This document shows, in pieces, positions 21,700 to 33,564 of a stretch of 64,000 nt of DNA. Under the pieces are notes generated by a model, which was not told the DNA's origin, made no database searches, and saw only the letters and a program-made list of their open reading frames with translations. Both the position numbers and the translations under genes were made by a program. Position 1 is the first letter of the stretch; each line of letters starts with the position of its first letter. The DNA is from Cladopsammia gracilis (Eukaryota; Cnidaria; Anthozoa; Scleractinia; Dendrophylliidae), in assembly GCA_022457155.1 (NCBI GenBank), contig JAJGOT010000499.1, forward strand, positions 166,001-230,000, read 5' to 3'.

Positions 21700-22651
21700 A
21701 CGGCAGGTAGATTGAAATTATTTCTCCCTGAATGGCGAAAACTTACTTCCGACTCTTAGATTCTTAAAACAGTGAAAGGTTTTAATGTTGAATTTCTTGA
21801 TTGTCCTCCTACGCAACTGACTCCTCCTTTAGAAATTCAGTCTAATTTTAACGAAAAAGACATTGTTCAAACAGAAATAGAAAAACTCATAGGAAAGGGG
21901 GTCATAGTCAAAAGTCAACATTGTCGAGGACAATTTCTCTCAACTATTTTTCTTCGAAAGAAGAAGACTGGAGGATATAGGCTAATTCTAAATTTGAAGA
22001 ATTTAAATCAATATATTAAGAATCATCACTTCAAAATGGAAAGCCTGAACTTAGCAGTCCTGCTTATGACACCTGGGTGTTTTATGGCATCGGTGGATTT
22101 AAAAGATGCCTATTACTCGGTCCCAGTCAATGAGAGTTATCAAAAATATTTAAAATTCTCCTGGCGGGGGGGAATTATTTCAGTTTACCTGCCTTCCTAA
22201 TGGGCTTGCATCTGCCTCCAGACTTTTTACTAAATTACTTAAACCGGTTTACTCCAATTTGAGACAAATGGGTCATGTCAATGTAGGGTACATTGATGAT
22301 TCATATCTTCAAGGGCCTTCATTTGATGATTGCAATAGCAATGTGCATGACACTGTTCAACTCTTCACCAAAGTGGGCTTTATTGTAAACCAGGAAAAGT
22401 CTATTCTTATTCCAACTCATGAGTTAACCTTTTTGGGATTTATTTTAAACTCTGTGAACATGACAGTGAGATCTACACCAGAAAAGGCTGACAAACTTAA
22501 AATCAGATGCTCAGCATTACTGTCCAAAACACATGCCTCCATTCAAGAAGTTTCTGAGGTGATAGGCTTAATGGTCTCTATGTTCCCTGGTATTGAGTAT
22601 GCTCAACTGTTTTATAGAAGTCTTGAGATAGACAAAATCGAACCCCGTTGA
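21700..22651 (+). pseudogene. DIRS reverse transcriptase, frameshifted and truncated
   Basis: RT domain continuing after Gag. Visible in order are: finger region PPLEIQSNFNEKDIVQTEI; GGYRLILNLKNLNQYIKNHH; motif A ASVDLKDAYYSVPV; then, after a frameshift near 22190, motif B LPMGLASASRLFTKLL; motif C VGYIDDSYL; and LTFLGFILNS. Upstream coding is open but interrupted by a TAG in place of a conserved Trp (KLTSDS*IL). The RNase H, methyltransferase-like and tyrosine-recombinase parts of a DIRS element are missing: the copy ends at 22638 inside SINE sequence. Confidence 0.85.
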
Positions 22652-23031
22652 AGTCCTGAATTTTTTTCAGGCTTTTCGCAATTGCTTAAATTGCGTTACC
22701 AACTGCGAGGATCATTCTTCATTTGATTTCATTTCCACAGTTCATATATGATTTATTTCATGTATATCATTCACATTCACTCTTTTCACGGGAACATATG
22801 AATGTACAATTGACCTGCTCCCAACGTCAGTGGATTCATAGCTCAGTTGGTAGAGCATTGCACCGGTATCGCGTTGTCACGGGTTCGAACCCCGTTGAAG
22901 TCCTGAATTTTTTTCAGGCTTCTTTTCGCAATTGCTTAAATTGCGTTCACAACTGCGAGGATCATTCTTCATTTGATTTCATTTCCGCAGTTCATATATG
23001 ATTTATTTCATGTATATCATTCACGTTATGA
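22638..23031 (+). repeat. SINE copies 5 (partial) and 6, plus orientation
   Basis: Immediately after the DIRS fragment the sequence resumes inside a SINE B box (TCGAACCCCGTTGAAGTCC), giving a partial copy. A complete copy with tRNA-like head at 22832-22903 follows. Tail sequences match those of 19470-20331. Confidence 0.9.
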
Positions 23032-23154
23032 AGTATGTTTGCCATCAAGAAATGAAAGCCTTACAGGAGAAAATGAAACTTGAGAGATTCTTTCGAACAA
23101 AAAGTGAAAGAAATGAAATTTGAAGTTAATAACAGATGATTCAGTTATGACTGC

Positions 23155-24075
23155 TTGAAGAACAGAGAAAAGGAGTTCTTTAAAATGTGTGGATTGACTG
23201 TGATGGAATTTGACTGTCTCTTTGCATGTTTAATTCCATTTTTACATTTGTATCCAGAATGTATAGAAAGCCTGGAAAAGTTAGATTTCAATAATAGAGT
23301 TCTTGACATCAAAACAGAACTCCTTGTCACACTTACTGTGGCAAGACGTGCAGTGGATCTGGCTATTATGGCCAAGTTAATAGGTGGAAGTTCCTCTACT
23401 GTTTCAAGAGTGTTTGTTGCATGGATGGTTTTTCTTCGTTGTGTTCTTGATGAAGTAAATTTGAAGCCATTGGCTGGCTTCGTTGAATCTTTTCTGTCCA
23501 AAGTTTTTGTGGATGCAGGATATGCTGATTGTGGAATTCTTGGAGACAATACGTACAGAGACCTGGATTGCTCAGTCTGAGAATTTTGAACTGAATAACC
23601 TTACATTCAGCCATTACAAAAAATCACACAACTGGAAAAATATCAGTGTGGATTTTCCCTCGCAGTGCCTTATGCAAGTGTTCAGATGCCTTCCCTGGAT
23701 CATTCTCAGATGAACAACTTACTGCACAAATTGATGCAATTGACTACTGCCCCAAAGAAAATGTGGTTATGACTGATAAGGGTTTTGCAATAAGTGATTT
23801 GTCATGAAAAGGGTGTACATCACAACCAACCACCACTAAAGTTTAATTGTCAGTATGATGAAAATGACATTCGTCTTAATTTTGATATTGCCACTTTACG
23901 AATTTACAAGTAAAATGCAATTGGCAGAATTCGTGACTGGTCAATCTTGAACAAATGTTGCCCTTAGAGAAGAGTTGACCTTATTGGAATTTGTTGGATT
24001 GTACTGGAACACATTGCTAACTTGACCAAGAAACCCATTGGTCCCAAGGAACGGGACACTCATGCCTAGTCAACA
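23155..24075 (+). pseudogene. ISL2EU-type DDE transposase (DDE_Tnp_4), frameshifted
   Basis: The first frame (23155-23580) has a helical N-terminus (MCGLTVMEFDCLFACLIPFL), a helix-turn-helix-like VARRAVDLAIMAKLIGGSSS/TVSRVFVAWMVFL and CGILGD near its end. A shift near 23550 moves into ETWIAQSENFELNNLTFSHY, so the first catalytic Asp sits in a D-x-T-E context. A third frame continues with DAFPGSFSDEQLTAQIDAID and ENVVMTDKGFAI, the second catalytic Asp region. This order is typical of ISL2EU/IS4EU transposases, the superfamily whose elements also carry a YqaJ gene, which is indeed found next door. Confidence 0.75.
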
Positions 24076-24304
24076 CAACACCTGGATTTGTCATGGTGCC
24101 ATGTTACATGTAACAGACCATTTCTTTCAAGACATAAAAAGATGATAAACCAACATTTATAATTTATTCCATTACTTTGTATTGTTAGCATTACACATAA
24201 TATGAAAACTATACCAACAAATCCATCTGCTAGGCTGCTAACATGTCCTAACACAGTGTTGGGTAATGTTAAACTGTTTCAAAGTCAAAATTGAAATAAC
24301 TGAA

Positions 24305-24830
24305 TCAATGAATTTTAGACTTGATATTGATTTTCATCACTTGTTTGGCTTCCTCTCTCACCCATGATCTCAGTGGTTTCATGCTTTGAAAGTTTGGCAC
24401 CTGGCCAACATTCAGTTCACCCATCTTTTTAAGAAGTTTGTTCTCCTCATGAGGCCATTCACTGATACTGCTTTTAGTAATCATGTGATCAATGATGGTT
24501 TTTGTTACAGTAAGAAGCGAGTTGTTTTTCTGTATTAAAAATACATTAAAGTTCTTTGTTTCAGGATGATAGGATTGCAAAAACACAATAGTTGCCCTGG
24601 TCACGGCCATCTGAAAATGTGCCTGAAGAATATGGTTGCCTGTTATGGCCAGGAGTGGTTCATCACTTCCTGCCACCCTTATCTTAACTTGTAATAAAAA
24701 CCCAGGCCCAACACCATCTGGGCTTCCCCCATATTTTTTGTCAGTTGGATGGTTGAAAAACCCACATTTGGTTACTGGAAGGTTTGTTGTACTCACAAAA
24801 GCTTCAACAGCCTCATCCTCAAACTGCTGA
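24305..24830 (-). pseudogene. YqaJ-type exonuclease of the ISL2EU element
   Basis: The minus-strand frame contains CGFFNHPTDKKYGGSPDGVG, FLLQVKIRVAG, HILQAHFQMAVTRATIVFLQ and SYHPETKNF, in the order of YqaJ-like viral recombinase/exonuclease domains. The SPDG aspartate is present. The usual E-x-K metal-binding triplet is QVK here, so the enzyme may be inactive. There is no clear Met start at its N-terminal end (upstream text includes AKGQQFEDEAVEAFVSTT in the same frame). It converges on the transposase, as expected for a two-gene ISL2EU element. Confidence 0.72.
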
Positions 24831-24858
24831 CCTTTAGCAAAACTTTGTTGGGGTCAAT

Positions 24859-26139
24859 AGACACCTTAAGATACCCCGATTTTTGCTCACGGGTACGGGT
24901 AGCGCCATTTTGAATTCATTAAATGATCACGTCAGCGATACCTTCCCGTCAAAGCTACACGTTTTCCCGGGGTAGCCACTACTCTACACGTTTGTTTTGT
25001 ACGGGTAACGATGTCGGAAATGCGGGTAAGTTTTTTTGCCTTTATACCCACTTTATTTGACAAAAAAGTTTATAGGATATTACATAAACACTTTCTTTTT
25101 CACTTTGTAAAATATCGGCGATAAAGAAAACTTTTGGTATGAATAAAAGGCGGACGAAATTGTACGCTGCCAGATAAGCTTAAGCTTAAGTTTTAACTTA
25201 TGCAGCATTTTTCACATTCAGAAACATTTTTCATATCAATTTACGACATTTGAAGTACAGGATGAAGTCCTGAATCAACTTTAGATTGACAACTTTGTTT
25301 AATTCTATACTTTTAAGGACATTTAGTTCAATGAAATCTTGTAAAATACTGCTAAAATATTCGAATCCGACTTGAATTTGTTGGCGACGCTTCTGTTTTG
25401 AGACAGCGCAAAGCATAGTTAGTAGAGGGAAGGAAACATGAACACATGAACTACTGAAGGTCGAAATGCATTGAAATACACCTTTATCTATTACAGACCA
25501 TGTTTAGGTGGCACATGAAACATGACATTGACCTGGTGAAGGAGGTCGTAAAAGTCAGGCGATTATAAAATCGCCAAACGTGCAAGCAAGTTTGAACTCT
25601 CGCCATTTGTTTTTGTCAAAGCGGCAAAAACTTCAAAACACTGAGTTACGCTTATAAATAAATAAATAAAACTTGCTTTGTTTTTGTCGTAAAGTGTCTT
25701 TTATCGATAAAAATCAGGCTATATTCTCTAGATTTACATAACAGCCAAATATATCATTGACCGAATAGAAATTTATTTAACCACAGTGAGTTGAAAAGTT
25801 TTTCTTGTCAGTTTGCGAGAGAGTATTTTCACTTTGGGTAGTTTCAAGTCTGAGTGTCTCTTAAAAAGTCTGAAAGGTTTCCCTATTGCCCTCTACATTA
25901 TAAACAAGTAATCGCATGTTCCCTCGTAAAATTAAGAATTAATATCACTTGTGTTTTCAGAAGCTGTAGAAATTGCCTGAGTCGCGAAGCATTCAGTAAT
26001 TTTGCCCTCCTCTGTTGACGCGACTTTTTCACTACAGCGTACCCGTGTATCTTAACTCGAAACCTAAACGGCCGCATCCGGGTACGGCTACCGGTGACTT
26101 TACCTGTACCCGTATCGGGAATCGGGGTATCTTAAGGTC
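24859..26139. mobile_element. Non-autonomous DNA transposon with terminal inverted repeats
   Basis: The left end ACACCTTAAGATACCCCGAT (24861) is mirrored by ATCGGGGTATCTTAAGGTCT at the right (26121-26140), with a subterminal GGGTACGGGTAGC/GGCTACCGGTGAC pairing. The 1.28-kb interior is AT-rich and encodes nothing recognisable. The right flank carries a duplicated GGTCTCTAATCA. Confidence 0.8.
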
Positions 26140-26978
26140 TCTAATCAGGTCTCTAATCAGTATATAATTGTCTAATATTTCGCGTATTTCCGGTGGTAAA
26201 CTGATCTTAGATTATGTAATCACATGTGCGTGCCAAAAATGGACAAGAAGATTAATATTGTAAACACTTACCACAAAATTCATCCATTTTGCATGAGAAA
26301 CCTTGTGGGAATGGTGAGCATTCGCAAGATGACTTTTTTGCAACTCGACCTTATTTAGCTTTGAAAGCTGATCGAGTATTCAGCTTAATTACAGATCAAG
26401 GTTTTGGATCATTAAGATAACAAACATTAGATGTCAGTGAGTTGTATTTGTTATCCAGCTTACATGTATTGCATTTAGAATGATGCAATCGTTAATCGAT
26501 TGGCATAAACAGAGCACTCTTGTCCTTGTGAGATGATTTACATCTCACTACTATGGAGAGATACATCTCAGAGATTTAGATTTACACCGAAGAATAAACG
26601 GAGTTGAAGTCCAAGTTCTGTGTGCATCCTTGTTTCCAGTTGTTGCAGATCTCAGAGGTACTTTGGAACTCGTGACAAGTTCCTTTCCCGCAGGCCAAGT
26701 GAGTTGCTGAGTTATTTCCCCCCAAGTTAGAAAGCGCTACATTTCCCGCCTTGAAGTCCTTTAAGCATCATTTCCTTTCAAGCGCTTGGAGTGGCAAAAC
26801 TTATCGTCACACCTGCTGGGGTCAGCAGTGAAATTGTAAATTAAACGAGGCTTATCTGCAAGGTGAAGTTTGATTGAGGTTCTACCAGGTCATCATGTTG
26901 TCATGCAGTTTAAAGGTTTGTTGAAAAGTAAATTCACAATTTCTTGACAATGATTTATTTTCCGAAGAAAGTAACATT
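26140..26978. other. Unassigned region
   Basis: No coding sequence or repeat recognised. It may be intron or intergenic DNA. Confidence 0.4.
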
Positions 26979-26979
26979 A

Positions 26980-27142
26980 CCTGTAGTGATCACTGAGATT
27001 ATCCAAATGATTACTGGCTCTTTCCAAATTGAGTGCACGTTTATGGAAGCATGGCCCATGCAGAATGCAATTAACACAATGAATCCAATGAGGATGAATG
27101 TCTCCGTTTGTTTCAGGCATTTTGCAAAGAGCCCACATTGCT
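26980..27142 (-). CDS. Possible internal exon (membrane-type in one frame)
   Basis: A minus-strand segment is preceded by a pyrimidine-rich tract ending CCACAG and followed by CTACAG|GTAATG, good acceptor and donor sites. One frame reads TFILIGFIVLIAFCMGHASI followed by KEPVIIWIISVITTG, two hydrophobic segments. A second frame is also open (TNGDIHPHWIHCVNCILHGP). Which frame is used, and the gene it belongs to, cannot be decided here. Confidence 0.3.
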
Positions 27143-29436
27143 GTGGTAATGAAAGGTAACAGAAAATAGGTTTGTAATGCATATTTCTGTGTAACCTTTA
27201 GCTTAGGCCCCATTTATATGGAGAAGTGTCAACCCAGGTATACGGAAATTTGATGGAAAGTGTATATGAGAGTTTTGCCATTCTTGTAAATAAGCCATGT
27301 CATGTAGCCATCTTGTCCCAGGTGGGACCGCCAAAAGTATTTCCATGATAAAAGTATGTTTGAAAGCACTCAAAAAATTATTTGCCTGCCAGGGTAACTC
27401 ACCTGCAAGAGTAAGAGACATGCCCTCTTTCTCCTCCATTCTGCTTCCCAAAAGATGAGTTTGTGATCCTCTGATAAATGGTTAGTTGAATTTTCAATAT
27501 AATTAGTGAATAGTTAGCTCTTCTGGGGTAACATGGGGGTAGTGTTGTTTGGACCCAAGACCATGCATTTATACGGGGCCTTAGTTGATGTCTGAGGTTT
27601 GCTTTATAGAAGTTATGGAACCATTGTTAATTACGTTATAACACTGCATTTGACGAAAAATAAACAGTTATAGAAAAGAAAGACCTTGATTGGCTTCAAT
27701 TTTAAACACCTGTAGTTGTTTGTCTTGGTTGGAAAATAATGTACTGTGTAGACATTTACTTCGAAAAGCTGACTACCTGAGATTCCCATCCTATGTTTAT
27801 TCACTTAATTTTAAAGCTTCGTGAAGGAAACATTAAAAGTTTTTGATGGGATGGCAGATAGCACTAAATCGCCGGATGCCAAATCAACGAGGCCGTAGGC
27901 CAAGTTGGTTAAGGTCAATAGTTAAAACTATTGAAAAATGTTTAGTTGCGGGATCAGATCATTTTGTTTTTTGTCACATGGAATGCAGGGGACTCAAAGT
28001 TCAATTTGGGCTTTTTTTTTCAGTGGAGCCAGATTATTCAGATCATAAGTTGGGTTTAATGTGACCATAGACAAACCAGAAACGATCATGCACCTCTTAA
28101 CTTGGGGGTAATAATGTCCAGTCCGAGTCATATTGCTGGCATTCCTGTAGGCCCATGTCCAGATGCTGGACATGGTTATGTTTGATTTATTGTCCATAAA
28201 ATTAAGGTTACAATCCAACAAAAAAAGCAATACCTTCATTGTGATTCAGTAACGGCGGTATGATAGCCAAATAATCACGAAGGTGAGACATTCAATTGAG
28301 TAATAAGTGATAATGATAGGATAACTTTATAAGATGGATTGATGTGAATAGAGCACAACAACGAAAATTAGTTATTATCTTTGAAGAGTTATAGACCATT
28401 GTTTGTAATTTGTTCATAACGATATTTGTCTTACAGTTTAGCGTGACATAATAGGCTAGACTGTGATAACAAATTATGATGCATGCATGATCCGAATAAA
28501 AAGTTTGGTTTGGTTTGATGCCGTGAAAGGGCCGATAAAAATGCACAGTGGAAACTGAAACTGAGATAATGCACTTTATTATAGCTGCGTTGGTCTTTTA
28601 CTGAACAAGCAGTAATCATTTAATTTGTAACACAGTTTTGAAAGTCCACCCTCAGAGTTCAGTCAAAATGTGTCAGCAAAATTGTAGAGTTTTGTATGTG
28701 ATGTGGTTCCCTGTTTTATTTGGTTCAAAAATTTCAAACCAGTGAATTTATATTTTCCTTTGTCTCAAATGCATTATCATAATCTGAATAGGTCCGCAAT
28801 GCGAACATGTGGGGGCTTTTATTAGAATCATTGATCAAAATATCATCGTTCAAATAACTAGAATTGCTTTTTGCAAATTAATTTAGTACATTCAACTATG
28901 CACTTACTAATAGTAATTACACTGAGTGGAGTAGACTTCAGGGAGTAATTAGGCAAGTAATTTCAAATCGGCCGACCACTTAGTGCAAGGACGATTTGAA
29001 ATTGCGAGAATGATTACCCTGATTTGTATGACATGAAGTTCAATTACTAATTAATTGCATCAATAACAAAATTCGAAATTATAAAGTCTATGTGGGATTT
29101 TTGTACTATTCAATTACAAAATGTTGTAATTGAATAGCTGTAATTGGACAGCCATGTCCACTAATTACATAAGAAATAGGCGCATCATCGTGTATAAAAA
29201 GAGTGGTTAAATAAATAATTGTTCGGAACAACTTGAAGTGGATGTAAAAAAACTGTGATTACAGTTAAAGTAATTAACAGAGCTCATCATCTTCACCATG
29301 TCAGTAAAATGACCATTAGGAGTTGGGTGTTTAAAGTTATTTTTTCTGTTTTTATTTGTTCAATTCCAAGTTATATAATCGAACGTTTAGTCCTCAAGAC
29401 CTTCAAGGGACCATCATACTTGCATTAAACTCATTC
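27143..29436. other. Unassigned region
   Basis: About 2.3 kb without a supported gene. A short candidate exon ending TCTTGCAG|GTGAGT lies near 27408-27475 on the minus strand. Two small hairpins are visible: ATTTCAAATCG/CGATTTGAAAT near 28958-29003 and CAATTACA/TGTAATTG near 29110-29134. Confidence 0.35.
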
Positions 29437-29660
29437 ATCTCCTCTTGTCATTCATTTCGTGAAAACGCTTCTGCTTTGCAAATCTTGGTCTTGATGCCTT
29501 CCTCTGCTGCTGTTTCTGCTTTCCTCTTTCTTTGCGTCTTTGCAGGTTTTTCAGAGGTTTCAGTGCATTCACTTCTTTTATTTATTTTTATTTCAATAAC
29601 ACCAGTCTTGCCAGCAGATCCCAGAGATGTTATCTTTTCAACCACATGAACTACAATAAA
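29437..29660 (-). CDS. Possible terminal exon, lysine-rich C-terminus
   Basis: The minus strand has an acceptor TTTATTGTAG followed by an open frame VHVVEKITSLGSAGKTGVIE, then KRSECTETSEKPAKTQRKRK and a stop after AFSRNE. The composition and the splice acceptor suggest the last exon of a host gene with a nuclear-localisation-like tail. The family is not recognised and upstream exons are not found. Confidence 0.35.
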
Positions 29661-30604
29661 TGAGCATTGAACAATTACCATGTTCATACACTGTAATAGA
29701 AATTATAATCAAAGGCTCCTAAGAGCCAACCCGTGAATAAGAAATGCTAACACGTAACGTAATATTGCAGTAAGCTTGTTTCACACTGACACGGTTCAAT
29801 ATTTTTTTAAAATTAAACGTAACGATTTTTGACGAATGCAAATTTCATAATGCACTTTCATAATGTCCAGTTTGAAAAAATGGGTTCTGAGCATGAATTG
29901 AACCCGGGCCTCCCGAGTGCAAATCCTGGCGTTAGCCCATGAGACCATCGAGGAACACATGCTCAATTAAGACTAAATTGTTATTTTAAGGTATACATCA
30001 AAACACGTGTCTCGATTGGAAAATCCTTTTAGATCGATAAAGACTCCAAATGCGAAAATTCTTTAAGCTTATTGTTGTTTATATTCGTTTACAACAAATT
30101 AGTTATTATCGCTGGATTCACGCTCTTCTTGTCACGAAACACATCCATAACAAAGCATTACGTCACTAAGTTTACAGCTGATGGGAGGAGTGAGAGTGAA
30201 TTAGCCACCGTTACCGATAACCCGTTCATTACGCTTGTGCATATTCACGTCATGGGTTAAAAAATGGAGAATTCAAATGATTCAAACTTTAAAAAACTCA
30301 AATATGGTCAAATATGGATACCCACCATTCCGTTCACTTCTGAACTTTCCAAAAGCAGTGGCCTCTCCGGGTCCCACTGATCCTATGTGTAGATTTTCGC
30401 TCGATAACATCTGAATTTCTGTACACAGTTATTATGCCACTAATGGTGCCATGTTTGCAAAATCTTGCAAGCAAAGAGAGAGGAGACTGGGATTGAGAAA
30501 CACAACTGCAAGCAGGGCGAACGCAGGCTTGGAGACAGAACATGTCACAGCAAGCAAGTCGCAAATGATGGCTAAAAGACTTAAAAGAAGTGAATATTAA
30601 CAAA
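29661..30604. other. Mostly unassigned; tRNA-like relic on the minus strand near 29881-29972
   Basis: Near 29881-29972 the minus strand shows GATGGTCTCATGGGCTAACG and GCCCGGGTTCAATTCATGC, which resemble tRNA A and B boxes, with GAGCATG/CATGCTC able to pair at the ends. The T-arm geometry is wrong for a real tRNA, so it is probably a tRNA-derived repeat. The rest holds nothing I can name. Confidence 0.35.
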
Positions 30605-31495
30605 TTACATTTCTATCTCACAATACTCTTGCTTGGCAGACATGTACAGATATATTTTGGCATTTGTATCTGTCAGTTGCAGTTTTGGTTTCAGACTATC
30701 AAAGTCTCTCTTGCTTAAAATGTTCACCGCTGCCCCGGAATCTGCCATTATGGAAATAGGTGTGTTCATAATCTTGACTTGAAAGATGGGCTTTGGTGGT
30801 TTGGTATTCCTCTGTACTGATGTTAAATGTATATTCTTCACTGTTGTCACTATCAGCACTAGTTTGGGTTGAAGTTTCACCACCTGAAGACTCTTCAACA
30901 TCTGCAGATCTGGTGTGGTGTTTACCTTTTGTAGGTTTCCTTGGCATGTAGATTTTGAATGATTGTTGGGCTTGTTGCGACAAACTTCAAAGAAATGATT
31001 CATTTTACCACAGCTCAGACACTGTTTGCCTTGAGCAGGGCAACTTCCTCGATGCAGGTAACCTCCACCACACAAACCACACTTTGTGTTGCGAGATCCA
31101 GACTTTAGTTGGCCACAGTAGCCCTCTGTCTGTTGATCGTCATTTACTTTGTTTCAACCATAGCCCAATGCGTGTGTTTGCTGTTTTCCCATCTCAGTAG
31201 TTTGTTTGTCAGCAGTTTCTATGGCGTGAGCAGCCTTGAGCAGGTTTTCTAGGTTTAGACTTTGTTAGATGGCTTTGCATATCAAACGAAGCGATGAGGT
31301 GCCCTGAATTATTTGCCGTTCAATTTCCAACTTGGCATCAGCGAATTCACATTTGCGTGCCAGAAGCTGAAGACGTGTGTAAAACTTGGTAATGTTTTCA
31401 CCTGACTTTTGCGTTTCCTGACAAAAGACGTAGATGTGATGATCAACGCACTCCTGAGGTTCAAAGTGATTGGTAAGCACTTTGACGCGACCTAA
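30605..31495 (-). pseudogene. Ty3/gypsy gag-protease fragment (element B)
   Basis: Minus-strand pieces of gypsy gag-pro. From 31495: VKVLTNHFEPQECVDHHIY, then ENITKFYTRLQLLARKCEF (capsid-like gag). After a frameshift comes a CCHC-type zinc knuckle, CLSCGKMNHFFEVC. Then comes the protease active site, IMADSGAAVNIL. It stops at 30605 after YCEIEM. RT and integrase are not present next to it. A DIRS-like element abuts its upstream side. Confidence 0.82.
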
Positions 31496-31499
31496 AGAT

Positions 31500-32345
31500 A
31501 CGACCTGGTTTTACGCAAGCCGTAACGAAGGAAAGTTTCCCGAGTAGAGATTGCAACTGTTTCTTAGTGAAAAAAGAACGTCAGGACCAATCCTCCAATT
31601 CCGTTGCGAGTTCATCAAGCCGAGTTTGAGGAACTGATAACGTAAAAGTGTCAGAATCGACCTCAACACCGAGGCAAACCATACGTGTTGATGGAGGACT
31701 GTCTTTCTCAGGTGACGATTGTAAACCGAGTTCGACTAACAAAGCTTTTAGACTGTCAAAAGCTAAGGGTGCCCGTTCAGGAGAATCTGCACCATAAAAA
31801 TCGTCCAGGTAAACGTCCGCTGTGAAACCGGACTGAGTGAAAGAATGAACGATGGCCTTTGTTGTTCGTTGGCAAATCATGGCGGAGGTTTTTAATCCAA
31901 AAGGACAGCGAGTGTCAAAATAAAGTAGATTCTTGTGGCGAAAATCCAATAAATGATAATCCTTCGGGTCAATTGGTAGCTGTCTGTACGCACGCTGAAG
32001 GTCAAGTTTGTACAACAGACAACCCCTGCCGAGTTGTAAAATAAATTCGCATAAACAATCGATGCCGGGAAGGCGAAGCTTGTACGGTTCGTCTAAAATA
32101 AGAATTGTCCGGGATGCCACTGTTCACTGAATGAAAAGACGGGAAACTAAGATCCATGACCACTCGACGCTTGGAAGAGCCCCGTTTTGGTACCGTCTGT
32201 AGTGGCGAACAGATTAACGGTTGATGCAATGGATTAAAAGTAAACGGGCCGGCCAGAGCACCATGTTCTAACTCGGTTGCAATAAAATGATCAACGCGAT
32301 CAGAAAACGTCACAGCTGAAGAATGATTGGATGACAATGAATCTG
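31500..32345 (-). pseudogene. DIRS-like reverse transcriptase
   Basis: Minus-strand frames give, in order: SDRVDHFIATELEHGALAGP, PLICSPLQTVPKRGSSKRRV and VMDLSFP (fingers); then LYKLDLQRAYRQLPI (motif A); then CPFGLKTSAMICQRTT (motif B); then ADVYLDDFYG (motif C) and MVCLGVEVDSDTFTLS. After a stop, RSFFTKKQLQSLLGKLSFVT continues toward the connection region. The YLDD catalytic pair is intact. Frame changes occur near 32110 and 31580. The recombinase end is missing: the sequence switches to gypsy gag at about 31497. Confidence 0.78.
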
Positions 32346-33564
32346 GTAATATATCTGCAGTATAATTAATCGGCCAGCCATAGCGTAAGAAATCAACAAT
32401 TTGACGATCGTGATAGTCTGATAATCATGTGCTCCAGGCGTCGATGTTGAGAGACGTATGCACTGGAATTTTTGCTCCGAAAACATTGGGAAGGTCGTGC
32501 TGAGAGACCAAAATTTGCTGGACAATGGGCGTAGGCGATGTGCAGGTATCCTTGGGCGAGTCCGAGGTCATTAGGAAAGGAGACTGTTTTGATGAATTCT
32601 CTGTTAGTCACACGGAATTTGTGTTCGCTGGCGGGATAGGATTTCTCCTCTTCGGACAGTGAAGCATGGGATGATCCCTCATGCACACGCGACATTTGTG
32701 CTGGGCGTTGAAGGCGTCGAGATTCGAGTTATCGCATGAGCAGGAGCCGTAATAGTTCCATTGGCGACAGGCTTTTTCGATTTCAGGCTTGGCAGTCGAT
32801 GGAGAGTGAGGTTGAAAGTGTGGAGAAGATTGAGAGGGCGTTGAGAATGCTCCTGAGTTCGTTTTAGTTTGACTGGAGCGCAGATCAGAATGTTTGAAGA
32901 AAGTGACCGCGTTGTCACGGATCTCGTGGAAGCTCGTCCATTCCTGGCGACATAACTCGATTTGTCTGGCGATGTGAGAATGAAAAGCACGCACACTAGG
33001 CCACGAGTAGCTTGATGCCTTCAACATAATCAATTCGAGATAATCGAGCATGGCATTCTTCTTGGAGGTTTCGTAAAGTTTAACCATGGACAAGAAACCA
33101 GTAACAAAGTCCGATAAATCTAACTTGTTGTAATCTAAAGCATTACCTGGGGCAAACTCGTGCGGCCAGTCGATGGTGCGCTTTTTCCTTGAATTGTTCG
33201 TCGCATATGTTGATTCCTCAGCGTCATGTTGTGGAGAACTGGGGGAGTGGCGCAAATGCAGGACCTAGAGTTCCAGGGCGAGTTTGTCTTTCTGGAGCTG
33301 TACTAACTCGATCTCCTGCGTAATGTTCCGTGCGGGAAGATCTGGCTGTGGTTGTTGCGGTGTTTTGGACGCAGATGTAGTATCCTTCGTTACATGTTCC
33401 GAGGATGCTTTCTCCACGAACGGAGAGTGCTTTGAAAACAACTCTTCGTCTTCTGTCGGGAAATGCCAGTCTGACATTTGGCGTTGGAGATCTGGATAGA
33501 AGAAATCAGGATCCTTCTTGGTTGATTTATGTTGACGCGTAGAACATTGCGACGGTTGAGTCAT
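32346..33564 (-). pseudogene. DIRS-like Gag with zinc-knuckle region
   Basis: Starts with ATG at 33564 (MTQPSQCSTRQHKSTKKDPD) and runs in one frame to 32608, except for a TAG at about 33265. The core reads RTIDWPHEFAPGNALDYNKL, LSDFVTGFLSMVKLYETSKK, LIMLKASSYSWPSVRAFHSH and FFKHSDLR. The C-terminus has a Cys/His cluster (CRQWNYYGSCSCDN, HKCRVCMRDHPMLHC) that probably binds nucleic acid. The RT gene follows in the same orientation. A frameshifted linker (32600-32350) joins the two. Confidence 0.72.

Noticed and set aside
19549..22903. Functional tRNA genes
   Set aside because: The tRNA-like heads run straight into a conserved SINE body and occur in tandem 250-bp units; the anticodon arm is imperfect and one B box is broken.
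26955..27182. Assignment of the hydrophobic exon to a specific transporter family
   Set aside because: Two hydrophobic segments alone do not identify a family, and a second frame is also open.
29881..29972. A tRNA-Glu-like gene on the minus strand
   Set aside because: A- and B-box-like words are present, but the T stem and acceptor stem overlap, so no proper cloverleaf forms.
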